Source: Lutraria lutraria
Taxonomy: Eukaryota; Mollusca; Bivalvia; Venerida; Mactridae
NCBI GenBank assembly: GCA_964023205.1
Contig: OZ026837.1
Span: 13,245,479-13,309,478, forward strand
Direction: 5' to 3'
DNA: 64,000 bases
Under the pieces are notes generated by a model. That model had not been told where the DNA came from and made no database searches. It saw nothing but the letters and a program-made list of their open reading frames with translations. Position numbers and translations under genes: made by a program. Shown piece after piece: positions 1 through 11,000 of this stretch; position 1 is the first letter of the stretch; each line of letters begins with the position of its first letter.

Positions 1-292
1 CCGCTAGATTAGTGATGAGCGTTTGTCTGATGATTGGGAGGTTGTGAGTTCGAATCCCGGGCGAGGCACACACTGTCCATGACAAATTTGACTGAAGATA
101 TTACATCCTATGTTAAATTGTCCTCCATCTCTAAATTATGTGGGGTAGCTTGGCAGAAGCTTATGGATAGAATGTGGTTAGTACTGGTTTAAAGACCTGA
201 ATGAAGTTCAGAAAAGCTGGTAAGGAGAACTGCCCGCCACGATATGACTGAAATAATGTTGAAAATGGCGAAAAACCTGATGAAATAAACAA
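1..292 (+). repeat. tRNA-derived SINE, 5' end cut by window
   Basis: The segment carries an RNA polymerase III B-box-like sequence (GTTCGAATCCC at about 48-58), followed by a body containing 'gttagtactggtt'. That tail motif recurs in the SINEs near 8.4 kb and 10.8 kb. The tRNA-like head is incomplete at the window edge. It is a retroposed repeat and not a functional tRNA, because no cloverleaf acceptor pairing is visible. Confidence 0.6.
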
Positions 293-501
293 ACAAACAT
301 AGTGAATTTTCAACATTGAATTAAATGTATCTTCACAATAAGTGCCTTATTTTACTGTAGAGGACAAAACCTTAAAACAATTCTTGAAGGCTTCTGTTAT
401 CTGTAATCAAAATAATAACTATATCAAGCATACCACATGCAAGTTGGACATTATATGCATCAGTTTGGTTGCTTTTAAAAAGAAATAGTGGTTAGCCTAA
501 T
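293..501. other. AT-rich intergenic DNA
   Basis: No gene, RNA or repeat can be supported here. The sequence is AT-rich with stops in all frames. Confidence 0.5.
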
Positions 502-537
502 CAGGGATGCTATATTACATGTAATATAGCATCCCTG
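502..537. mobile_element. 36-bp perfect palindrome with 7-bp target-site duplication
   Basis: The 36 bases are a perfect palindrome starting CAGGGATGC and ending GCATCCCTG. It is flanked by identical 7-bp direct repeats, gcctaat, at 495-501 and 538-544. That is the structure expected of a DNA-transposon insertion made only of its two terminal repeats. A second element of identical length and target-site size lies at 41794-41829. Chance is unlikely, but the transposon family is unknown. Confidence 0.6.
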
Positions 538-544
538 GCCTAAT

Positions 545-1676
545 CATTTTCAATAAAATATATTAAATTCGTTACATTTGAATGAAATGAAAATTTATAT
601 CATCTTGGACACAGTAATTACCTTTGATATGGCCAATTTTGAATCAATCAAGTAACTGCTTTCATCTACATCCTGCAAACAATACATTTGTTTAATGTTA
701 CATAAATCAGCATAATTTGAAGGAAAATTTAAGCCTGATATACATTGAAACATTAAAACACTGTTGAAAAAATAAAGGGAGTCCGGACACTTCTTGTTTT
801 TGAAGTATATGTGCATAACTTATTTGTACACTTGCTGTAGTATATAACAATTAGAAGAGGGAAGTAGTACTAAAGATTAAAACATGCTAGTACATAGTAT
901 TCTGATTATTCATATTATGAAATTTAAATGGCAGTAACAGTAACATTAAGGACGGATTAGCTGATTCGGTAGATAATTATTTTCCTCCACTTATGTACAA
1001 ATACAGATAAAAAACATCTACAAAATAGTGTACAGTCACGTACCATGCACCATTCCAATTAATCGAATTTGCAGGACATTACATTTACACTTGCAAGATT
1101 TGTCTGTCAATTCCATTTGACAGTAATACGTAAGATGTAATTGATGCTGTCAATTTTTTTGAGTTTTTGTAGCTGTTTTTTTCTAGCTGAAGATTTCTCT
1201 AATCTACTTATTGCTTATAATTACATTTATGTTAATTTCCTTTTGGTTGTATTACAATATATATAATGTATGTTTAGTAAAATGCAGAGTAATAAATGTT
1301 TTAAAGCGGATATTTTTTCACTGTTATATTCAAATATATGATCATCTGAGGTTACCAGATCAGTAAAGCAACACATAGCTAGGAGATAGTTATCAAGATC
1401 TTCTATTGCTACAATTACTTATTTGCTAAGGATTAAAATTTTCATTTTGAGATCATGTTGGGGGTACTAACATCAATTTTTTAATGTATCACAGCAACAA
1501 AATTGACACCATGATAACACACTGGAAATGCAAGCAGCAACTGACACATTCTTTAGTTTAATTAGGATCAAGGGCTCTTGATTGAAACTCAAACAATACA
1601 TATTTTCCATTGGTTGGTACATATAAAGACTGTACCGTGGACTACGTGGACGGCCCTCCATGCAAGAATTCAACAT
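545..1676. other. AT-rich intergenic DNA, nothing recognised
   Basis: Short open frames on the minus strand (for example 595-816 and part of 1473-1703) show no domain, no plausible splice context and no conserved composition. I see no gene here. Confidence 0.5.
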
Positions 1677-3420
1677 TTTCAAGTAGAATTTACTGTAACT
1701 CATAGACCATTTTCAAGAGAACTTTACTGTAGCCATAGACGACCCTAGAAATTAACTTATACACCAATTTCAAGGAGAATTTACTGTGGCCATAGACGAC
1801 CCTAGAAATTAACTTATATACCAACTTCAAGGGGAATTTACTGTGGCCATAGACGACCCTATGAAGTAACTAATTATACCAAATTCAAGGGGAATTTACT
1901 GTAGCCATAGACGACCCTATGAAATAACTAATATACCAATTTGAAGGGGAATTTACTGTGGCCATAGACGACCCTTTGAAGTAACTAATATACCAACTTC
2001 AAGGGGAATTTACTGTGGCCATAGACGACACTATGAAGTATCTTATATACCAACTTAAAGGGGAATTTACTGTGGCCATAGACGACCCTATGAAGTATCT
2101 TATACACCAATTTCAAGAGGAATTTACTGTGGCCATAGACGACCCTAGAAATTAACTTATATACCAAATTCAAGGGGATTTTACTGTGGCCATAGACGAC
2201 CCTATGAAGTAACTAATATACCAAATTCAAGGGGAATTTACTGTGGCCATAGACGACCCTATGAAGTAACTAATATACCAAATTCAAGGGGAATTTACTG
2301 TGGCCATAGACGACCCTATGAAGTAACTAATATACCAATTTCAAGGGGAATTTACTGTGGCCATAGACGACACTATGAAGTATCTTATATACCAACTTCA
2401 AGGGGAATTTACTGTGGCCATAGACGACACTATGAAGTATCTTATATACCAACATCAAGGGGAATTTACTGTGGCCATAGACGACCCTATGAAGTATCTT
2501 ATATACCAACTTCAAGGGGAATTTACTGTAGCCATAGACGACCCTATGAAGTAACTAATATACCAATTTGAAGGGGAATTTACTGTGGCCATAGACGACC
2601 CTATGAAGTATCTTATATACCAACTTCAAGGGGAATTTACTGTAGCCATAGACGACCCTATGAAATAACTAATATACCAATTTGAAGGGGAATTTACTGT
2701 GGCCATAGACGACCCTATGAAGTATCTTATACACCAATTTCAAGAGGAATTTACTGTGGCCATAGACGACCCTAGAAATTAACTTATATACCAACTTCAA
2801 GGGGAATTTACTGTGGCCATAGACGACCCTATGAAGTATCTTATATACCAACTTCAAGGGGAATTTACTGTGGCCATAGACGACCCTAGAAATTAACTTA
2901 TATACCAATTTCAAGGGGAATTTACTGTGGCCATAGACGACCCTAGAAATTAACTTATATACCAATTTGAAGGGCAATTTACTGTGGCCATAGACGACCC
3001 TAGAAATTAACTTATACACCAATTTCAATGAGAATTTACTGTGGCCATAGACGACCCTAGAAATAAACTTATATACCATCTTATAGGGGAATTTACTGTG
3101 GCCATAGACGACCCTATGATGTATTTGATATACCTATTTCAAGGGGAATTTACTGTGGCCATAGACGACCCTATGAAGTAGCTTATATACCAACTTTGAG
3201 GGGAATTTACTGTAGTCATAGACGACCCTAGAAATAAACTTATATACCATCTTATAGGGGAATTTACTTTGGCCATAGACGACCCTAGAAATTGACTTAT
3301 ATACCTAATAAATTCAAGGGGAATTTACTGTAGCCATAGACGACCCTAGAAATTAATTTATATTCCAACTGCAATAAGAATTTATTGCGGCCATAGACGA
3401 CCATGAAAGTAATTAATATA
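1677..3420. repeat. 57-bp minisatellite, about 30 copies
   Basis: The unit is about 57 bp and contains the nearly invariant core 'ggccatagacgaccct'. Copies differ at a few positions (atgaagtaac versus agaaattaac), and the outer copies are most degenerate. Since 57 is divisible by 3, stop-free stretches appear by periodicity, notably on the minus strand at 2669-3079. There a 19-residue unit (LVYKLISRVVYGHSKFPLK) repeats about seven times. Other copies carry in-frame stops and no flanking exon signals are visible, so this is most likely non-coding satellite DNA upstream of the glycosyltransferase gene. Confidence 0.9.
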
Positions 3421-4190
3421 CTCTGTACTACTACATTTTATCAGGGTTGTAATTTAGTGGTGTTTATCCTGTCGTCTATGGAAAAAAGTCTCTCCCTAAA
3501 TTATTCTGATATGCTGGTGTTACGAAGCAATTTCGGATGTGGGGGGAATAATTTTAGATTTTTTCTAGGCCCCCCCCCCCCCCTCATGTTCACTTCTGTT
3601 AAATAAGAAGCATTGTACCTTGCTCTGATCAAAACTGAATTTAATATGTACAGATGTGGATCTAGGATTTCAGGTTAGGGGGTGTGTGTAGTATTTAAGA
3701 AAGTAGGTTGCGGGGCTTGTGGGGACCATTACAGTTCATTTCTATCCATGTTTAGGGCTTCAAGTGCGCGGGAGCAAGCCAGGTGCTAGAGCCATTTCCA
3801 AGGAGTTGAAAAAAATCAATTGATTTGATTTGTATCCATAAATATTTTAAAAGTATTTATGCACTGTAGAGTGAGACTTTTTTTCTTTTAAATGGTTTTT
3901 ATTAATAAATATCATCATGTTTAATGCATAATAAGTTATAAATGAAATACATAGATCTAATGTATCATATATTAAATTTAACAAGCATTAACTTAAAAAA
4001 TAGGGCAACCTGTTTTCACTGGGGTAAGACTTGAAGTAGATGTTCAAAGTGGAAGTAAAATCCTTAAGAAAACCCCTTTTTTATGTTTTTGGTTGTACAA
4101 CATGGCATCCACAAATCATTTTACTGAATGCCTTGAACTGTCAGAATTGCAACATGAAATTTATTTGCTTTGTTGTGTGTATGGTATCTA
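3421..4190. other. Intergenic DNA with a poly-C tract
   Basis: This is AT-rich sequence with a homopolymer C run near 3570-3583. The 67-residue open frame across the run looks accidental. No gene is supported. Confidence 0.5.
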
Positions 4191-4197
4191 CATGTAG

Positions 4198-4448
4198 CAG
4201 GGCTCGACACTAACTTATCTTCCATGGTGGACAAGAGGACCACAAGCTTTTGAAACCTGCTGGTCCAACAAAATTTCAGGAGGTCTTTCTGCTTATTAAT
4301 ATGTTATTCTGTTTATTTACAGTAACAAATTGATACTTGTACTGGAATTTTCAGTGGTTCGTCGCACCATTCAAATTCCATGAGTTAATGGTCCTGCACA
4401 AAAACCACTCGTTATGGACCAGCAGACCAGTGTTAGTGTCGAGCCCTG
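4198..4448. mobile_element. MITE with CAGGGCTCGACAC termini and 7-bp TSD
   Basis: The element is 251 bp. It begins CAGGGCTCGACACTAAC and ends in the exact reverse complement, GTTAGTGTCGAGCCCTG. It is flanked by the direct repeat catgtag at 4191-4197 and 4449-4455. There is no coding capacity, so it is a non-autonomous DNA transposon. The 7-bp duplication and CA...TG ends are shared with the palindromes at 502-537 and 41794-41829 and with the element at 16584-16781. Confidence 0.8.
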
Positions 4449-4455
4449 CATGTAG

Positions 4456-5610
4456 GCACTAATATTAGTAACATGGTTTCTGTTGACTATTGTTTGAAAA
4501 TGTACTCTTTGTGTTTTATTATGCTTGTGTCTAGTTATTGTGTGCATGCAATTTGGCCAATTCTTCAGTGCCCTCGTATTGATAGATCTGGAGTACATTG
4601 TTTATGGCCTGTCCGTTTGAACCTTGTCTATAAAATCAGAACGCTTATACCTATATGCAGTCACCAAACTTTATATATGTTAGTTCCTTATGACAACCTC
4701 TACAGGACCTGTGCATCTTAAGGTCAGTGGGTCAAAGGTCAAGGTCACCTGGAGGGGGGGGGGGCATTGTGTTTCAAAAACACATCTTATCATTTTCTTT
4801 AGGGGGAGATTTCTGGCCAGATCAGAATTAGGTAATTGGTAGACTAAAAAACAATTTTTGTGCCAGTCAGAATGATAATACATAGAAATAAAACAGACAC
4901 TCAGAGGGTATTTTTTTTAGCATCACTTAAACATTCAATAGTCATTAATCTAAATGAATATATGATACATTTGTGAATCTGTACACATAATTTTGTATTC
5001 TGCATGAAATTGGCAAGAAAACAAATAACTGAAAGAATGTGATTGTAGTGTTTAACATAAAATTAAGCGGAAAAGCATGAATTGTTTAGTAATTTTACAT
5101 GTAATTAACAATACACAAATTTACAATAAATTTAATTATTTTGCGTGTCTAATATACACTTTGATTAGCATAAAAGATGCATCATCAGCATAATTTGAAG
5201 ATGGCAAAAAATGAACATTTTTATCTTCAAGGAGAACAGATACAAAAATCTAATCTTATTTTTATGGAACACCAAGACCTATTTATGCCTTTAGTTGAAT
5301 ATTTAAGTGCAATAACTTCCTTGATCTAGACATTGAACTTTAGTTTTATCATTTATTCGGTGCATTTCTCATCCTATGGAGTGGCCTAATTTGTTTGTTT
5401 CTCCATTACTGGACAACTGGTTTTAACGCAACAAAATTTAACTTGGCCTCTGAGGTCGTCCTTAAAAAATTGTTGATTTTCATTTATGCAATTACTGATT
5501 AAAGAATCCTTCAGCTCTAAAATTTTTCACTAGTTTTGACAATTTAATTTTTCATTTATTATGCTAGCTTTTCTTTTTCAATAAATGCATATTTTATGTT
5601 AACAAAATAA
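4456..5610. other. Intergenic DNA with AGGTCA-type repeat remnant
   Basis: At 4720-4750 there is a run of AGGTCA-like half sites (gtcaaaggtcaaggtcacc) followed by a poly-G tract. The same motif appears near 21590 and 22695 and fits remnants of a dispersed repeat. The rest is AT-rich with no supported gene. Confidence 0.4.
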
Positions 5611-5616
5611 TGCTTT

Positions 5617-5643
5617 CCTACCTACCTACTTACCTACCTACTC
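5617..5643. repeat. CTAC-type microsatellite
   Basis: Short imperfect tandem run of ctac/ttac units. Confidence 0.7.
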
Positions 5644-5991
5644 ACAGTTAAATGTTTAGGCCACATAACAGGAAACCAACATTTTTCTAATGAATGGCCA
5701 TGTGGCACATGATTTTCTCTCGTGTGTTTTACGAGACATATATTTTATTTCCTTGAAGTGTTAAGTGTGTTTAAACTACATATACTTAATATATAAGTAT
5801 TTACGTCTGCATTGTATAGTGTTCAAGCTTGATCAAATGTTAATCATGTAAAATAAGTTGTTTTTCTTTTTTGTACTTTTTAGCGTTGAAAATTTGTTTC
5901 ATCCATGTATGTATGGAAATGAAATGTGTGCTACAAGTTGTGCATATTCATTTTTATCATGCAACTGCCATGGTAACTGCCTGATAACACA

Positions 5992-6022
5992 TGACCTGAG
6001 AACATTATGTGTTCTCAGGTCA
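5992..6022. repeat. Short inverted repeat (13-bp arms, 5-nt loop)
   Basis: The arms TGACCTGAGAACA and TGTTCTCAGGTCA pair perfectly around ttatg. No matching flanking direct repeat was seen, so mobility is not shown. Confidence 0.7.
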
Positions 6023-6366
6023 ATAGGATGCTATAGTAGCATGAGAACACTTTTTGGCTCCGCCCACTCGACTATTTAAATTAATGCGCGTATGTTTTTG
6101 TGTATTCAATTGTTGTTTTGAATATTTTTCACCAAATTTGTAATTGTTAACAAATGATTTCTTTAATGTGAAATTAAATTTTGTGATCCATGGGAGTTTT
6201 TTTTTATTATTTCGCCCAATTGTAGTGAACTATTTATCTGCGGATGTTGACTGTTTAAAGTGTGATTTGCCGGGTGACCGTTATCATCACACTAGCGAAT
6301 TAAACGCTAAATTTTAGGTGAAATGACACTAAATTATGCTCCGAAAACTGAGTTACATGATAAATA

Positions 6367-6506
6367 GAAACTCGGGTCACTGTCCGGTGAGAACAATGTT
6401 ATCAGACTCGGCGATATCGTCCAGGGTGACTCGCTAAAGCTCGCCACCCTGGACGATATCACCTCGCCTGATAACATTGTTCTCACCGGACAGTGACCCG
6501 AGTTTC
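6367..6506. mobile_element. Foldback element, about 65-bp arms
   Basis: The sequence reads from gaaactcgggtcactgtccg to its reverse complement, with the centre near 6436. Only a few mismatches break the arms, notably around the gcgatatcgtccaggg block. The whole element could extrude as one long hairpin. No clear target-site duplication is visible. Confidence 0.8.
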
Positions 6507-7162
6507 TCTATATCTACAACAAGTTTATTGATTTATACCTATATTTAGGAATGATCTGTATCGTACACATATAAATGTCAAGTTATTTAAAATCGAAGCT
6601 TAGAAGTGGTTTAATTATCTGCAACACAACTCAAGGATTCTATTAATTAGTTTAATTTATATCAGCTATATTACCATATATAATACTGTATTATGTTCAT
6701 GATAAGAATGATGTTGTATCAATTAGAGTGAGTGTTGTACATGTAGTTTACTTACATCCAGCTAAACAACATTGATCATTAGATCTACTGCATGTTGATT
6801 GGACTTTTAAATATACAATCAAATACCTGATTTAGGTAAGATTTAGTTGTTTGATGTAGGTCTATGTAATAATATAAACATGTATAATATATTATACAAT
6901 TGACATGCTAAAAAATTTGTTCTGTACTCAGTAAACTTGTGGTTTGTTACTTGTGGTATAAAAATAACACTGGCTTCAAGTTTCACATTTAGAAGGTAAC
7001 ATGTTTATCTTAAAGGTTTGCTTGAAATGCATACACTGTAGTGGATAAGTTTTGCATGAAATGCAGGAATTACATATTTAATCATCACCTTTATATCAGT
7101 ATGTATTGTTTGCTGATTGATGTGGATAAGGGAATATAAGATGGTCAGGGTAAAACACAGTA
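6507..7162. other. AT-rich intergenic DNA
   Basis: I find no supported gene or repeat here. Confidence 0.5.
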
Positions 7163-7460
7163 ATGCACTTATCAATGTTTTCCCCTAGAATGTTTGCGGT
7201 GGGGATATGTGGGGAATTAGATAGCAAGACTAATTTCTGATATATGGGAATTTGATAAACACCGCCATCACATGGAGCAGGATATAGACTTGGTCCATAT
7301 TTTATAGACCAGTGACAGGTATTTAGACAGTCAGCTATTTTCACGTGTAGTGAGACAGGAATATCTGCACATGGGAGGGGCATTTGACAGCTGAATTCCA
7401 CAAATGTCTAATCCCCTATAAAATCCCCCTCCCCCACTCTAGGGGAAAACATCTATAAGT
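7163..7460. mobile_element. MITE-like element, about 25-bp inverted termini
   Basis: The left end contains cacttatcaatgttttcccc and the right end ggggaaaacatctataagtg. These are imperfect inverted repeats of each other about 300 bp apart. The 101-residue minus-strand open frame at 7096-7401 lies inside and is treated as accidental. A target-site duplication was not identified. Confidence 0.6.
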
Positions 7461-8020
7461 GTATAAAATTAATGGATAATGCAGTCATATTTCCTGGTTT
7501 ATTTTCAATGCTTAGATTATATTGGTTAAAAGCTACAGTGGATTTATATTTAGCTTACCAATAATTCAATAAAATATTGAATAGTTGTCTTGTGTTTAAT
7601 AAACACTAGCTAAATGACCCTGGTTGTTTTTGCAAGGTTTATCCATTTAGTGAAAAAATAAGTTTTTATGAATGTACAATGTAATTGTCAGAATTTCTTT
7701 ACATTTACAGCTGTCGTGGATTTTTACAACCATAGTGGAAAACATTTTTTAATATCAGGTTTTTTTACTAACTTAAAGAAAGAGACCCTGATAGTCTAGT
7801 GTCTTCTCCTTGAAAATTAATATTAGCTGTATTTCCCTCTCCTAAATAGTATTCCTCAAATTTACTTTTTTCTTGTGATTTAATTTCCCCCTTTTAGCAG
7901 CTCCAAGCGCCTTCCCTTTTCAAAAAAAAAACAAAAACTTATCTATTGAGGCTGGTTTCTTCTGTTTTTAAGACCATGGATAATTGTTATTAATCTATAT
8001 TCAAGGCTGATGTTTCCTGA
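7461..8020. other. Upstream region of glycosyltransferase gene
   Basis: This AT-rich segment lies directly 5' of the first coding exon. No TATA box or upstream exon can be assigned with confidence. A non-coding first exon could lie here or further upstream. Confidence 0.35.
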
Positions 8021-11000
8021 ATGGCAGTGGTTACTGAAGAAAAGAGCGTGCTCCTATTGTCACCTCTCCAGCCATGCTCTGGAAACACTGCCACCATTAT
8101 GAGGATCAGGTATATATAAGATAAATAGGTTCACATTTGTATATCAACTGATTCAATTTTCATAAGCCTTAGAAGAAATAAGTTGTTTACATATACTTGA
8201 CCGAAAAAGATAGATTGGTCACAATTTTTTCTAGTTTTCTTTTAACAAACCTCTAATATTTTTGTAGTGTGATTTATCTTAAGTATTTTTGTACTTTGAA
8301 CAATCTCTTCACTATTTACACCATCTCACAACCTCATCAAAATTACTGCTTCACTGACACTATCCACACCACTCATTATATGATCTCTACATTATCAGAC
8401 CAGCCTTAGTGGTCGAGTGGTTAAGGTCGCTGACTTCAAATCACTGTAACTAATTACTGATAGAGGGTCATGGGTTCGAGCCCAGCTACCAACCATGTCT
8501 TTTTATGTGAGAAAGTAGGCAGTGTCTTACGGAAGAGCAGTGTCTAGTACTGGTTCTTCCCAGGAACTAAGGTGAGGTAAAATGTCTGCCTCATATGACT
8601 ATAACTGTTGAAAAGGGGGTGTAAAACACAATGAAACAATCAATCTACACTATCAAGACCACTCATTGATAACAGCTACTTCAGTACTAATATAATCAAC
8701 TTATAACAACCATGTATGTTTGGACTGGTTATGCATTTAATTGACTTTTACTCCAAACTTAGGAATGAGCTCGAAAGCAATGGAGTTATTTGTCAAATCC
8801 TGGATGCCACACAAATATCTGATCATGATGAATTTTCTGGTTGCCTTGGCAACTCCAAGATTGATCTCATCATTGCTGTACATGCCTACAAATCGGGCAG
8901 ATTGCTTAGCAGTAAGTATACCAGACCTTATAAATAACCAAGTGTGGAGTGTTTTGTCCATTTTATGTTTTTGTTTTCTTTTATATGTTCATCAATGGCA
9001 AACTGATTCTTAAAAACTAAAAAGCAGGTATACGTATATGTTGAAAAAGTCAGTAAGTTAATTGATTCGTTATAAATAAATGAATATAAGTTCATGTTAA
9101 TTTCTCTAGAGTCTATGATTTAGAGGAAAAGGGAAACAATATTTTGACAATGTATAAATATGCTCCCAATATTTAATTATCAACAGGCAATAACCTTAAT
9201 AGTTAAAGACAAAGATCTTCATATTCATATTCTTATAAAAATGTAAAGAAAAAGAAAATTTAACTGAAGGGGATTTTTTCTCCTAAATTCATAAAATGGG
9301 AAATGGGCCCCAGATCAGTTCTAATAGTCACTGATTATGATCATTGTTTTCAGAGACATGCATCCCCTACATAGTGATACTAGGAGGTACAGATGTGAAT
9401 GAATTATTTAAAGATGAATACAAGATGTTAGTGATGACAGAAGCTGTCGCCAAATCAAAGTACTGGTTATACTTAAATCTTAGTCATTTTAGAATTTTTA
9501 AGGACATTGAAATGTGTGTTTGTGACCATCTCCAATTAAAGGACACACTGTTGATAAAGGCCATTCTTTAAAAAATTGTTGTTGATTATTTAGAACAAAA
9601 TGACCTCCAGATACAGACCACCTGTTGATAAAGGCCACATTTTATCTTTCCCAATGGTGGTCTTTTTTCACAGGTATGACTATATTTAATTTACATGCAT
9701 TTTTGTTTCTCATTTGAATGCATACTCAGCATTAAATTCATTAATGAAAGACTTAAGACAATTTGAAAATTTTATTTCAGTGAACTATACATACAGGAGT
9801 CAAGTAAATGGATTTTTGCTGCCATTTGAAGATATGAACATCTTTCATTAAATTCAATGGACAATTTTAATTCTTTTGCACTAATTGATACCTTTATTCA
9901 CCAACAGTATCAGACATGGTTTGCTGTCCTTTTTAACCATCCTATTTAAACCTAGAAAATATCATTGCCAATGACATACTTTGTGATTTAATTTTGTGGC
10001 ATGTTTTATGTATGTTTTACATTACATTTCAGACATATTGTTGCATTCAGTTTGTCTGTAATGGAAAAATTCAAAAGTTGCTGGGTAAGTATCCCTTGTT
10101 CATATTATTTTCTTTGACAAGTAGTTTTAAGATCATAGTTTACTTGACCTGGGATTTAGATCATTCAGAGGTTTCTAGACTAGTCTTAGTAATCCAATAA
10201 CACATTTTGCTACATGATTAAACAATCTCATTTTTAACATGTTACTAATTGGTTCATAATAATATTTAATTGATGCTAGTTGCTAATTTAGTCTACCTTA
10301 AAAAATAGAATTGTGTGTATTGATGGCATTTATGAAATGTGATTCATGTCTGTCATGTATGTTATGACAGAAGTTTTGTTCTATATTTCAGCCTCATCAT
10401 AATTCTACCAATGTTTCCATCATTCCACAAGGTCAGTGGTTAGTACTGCTTTAAAATGAATGATATTAATTGGAATTATCTTCTATATAGATCATTGATT
10501 ATGACTCATTAGTTAATTCCATTCATTGAGTACATGTACAGTACAACCTTACCAGAGTGGCCCTCTGTAGAACAACAACCTCTCTATAACAACACCTTCA
10601 AAATTTCTCTATAAAAACACCTTCAAAATTTCCCTTAGCTGAAACCTCTGTAGAGCAACAACCTCTAAACAACGGCTAATATTTGCAGTTCCCACTGGGT
10701 GTTGCTCTACAGAGGCTGTACTGTATGCCGTTCTGAAGTAAAGAGTTAAAAAGGCTGCGACCGTAGTTCAGTGGTCCGCTGGGCTTGTAACCTGATGATC
10801 TGGGTTTAAATGAAAATTTGACAAAAAATTTGATTTTCCACCATATAGTTACGGAAAAGTTGCCGACACCTTGGGGAAGGATAAGTTAGTACTGGTAAGA
10901 ATTCAGTCCAGGAAGAATGGCTAGGTTAACCAGCCACTTCATATTAATGATATATTGTTGACAATTGGTAATAAACCCACTGAAAAAAACCATGAGTGTA

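Noticed and set aside
2669..3079. 136-residue repetitive protein on the minus strand
   Set aside because: It exists because the 57-bp period is a multiple of three; neighbouring copies have stops, and there is no start context or exon structure.
4720..4750. Nuclear-receptor response element (AGGTCA repeats)
   Set aside because: Similar motifs recur near 21590 and 22695 in a way that fits a dispersed repeat.
8399..8490. Functional tRNA-Ser gene
   Set aside because: Boxes are present but stems are diverged and the sequence continues into a SINE body.
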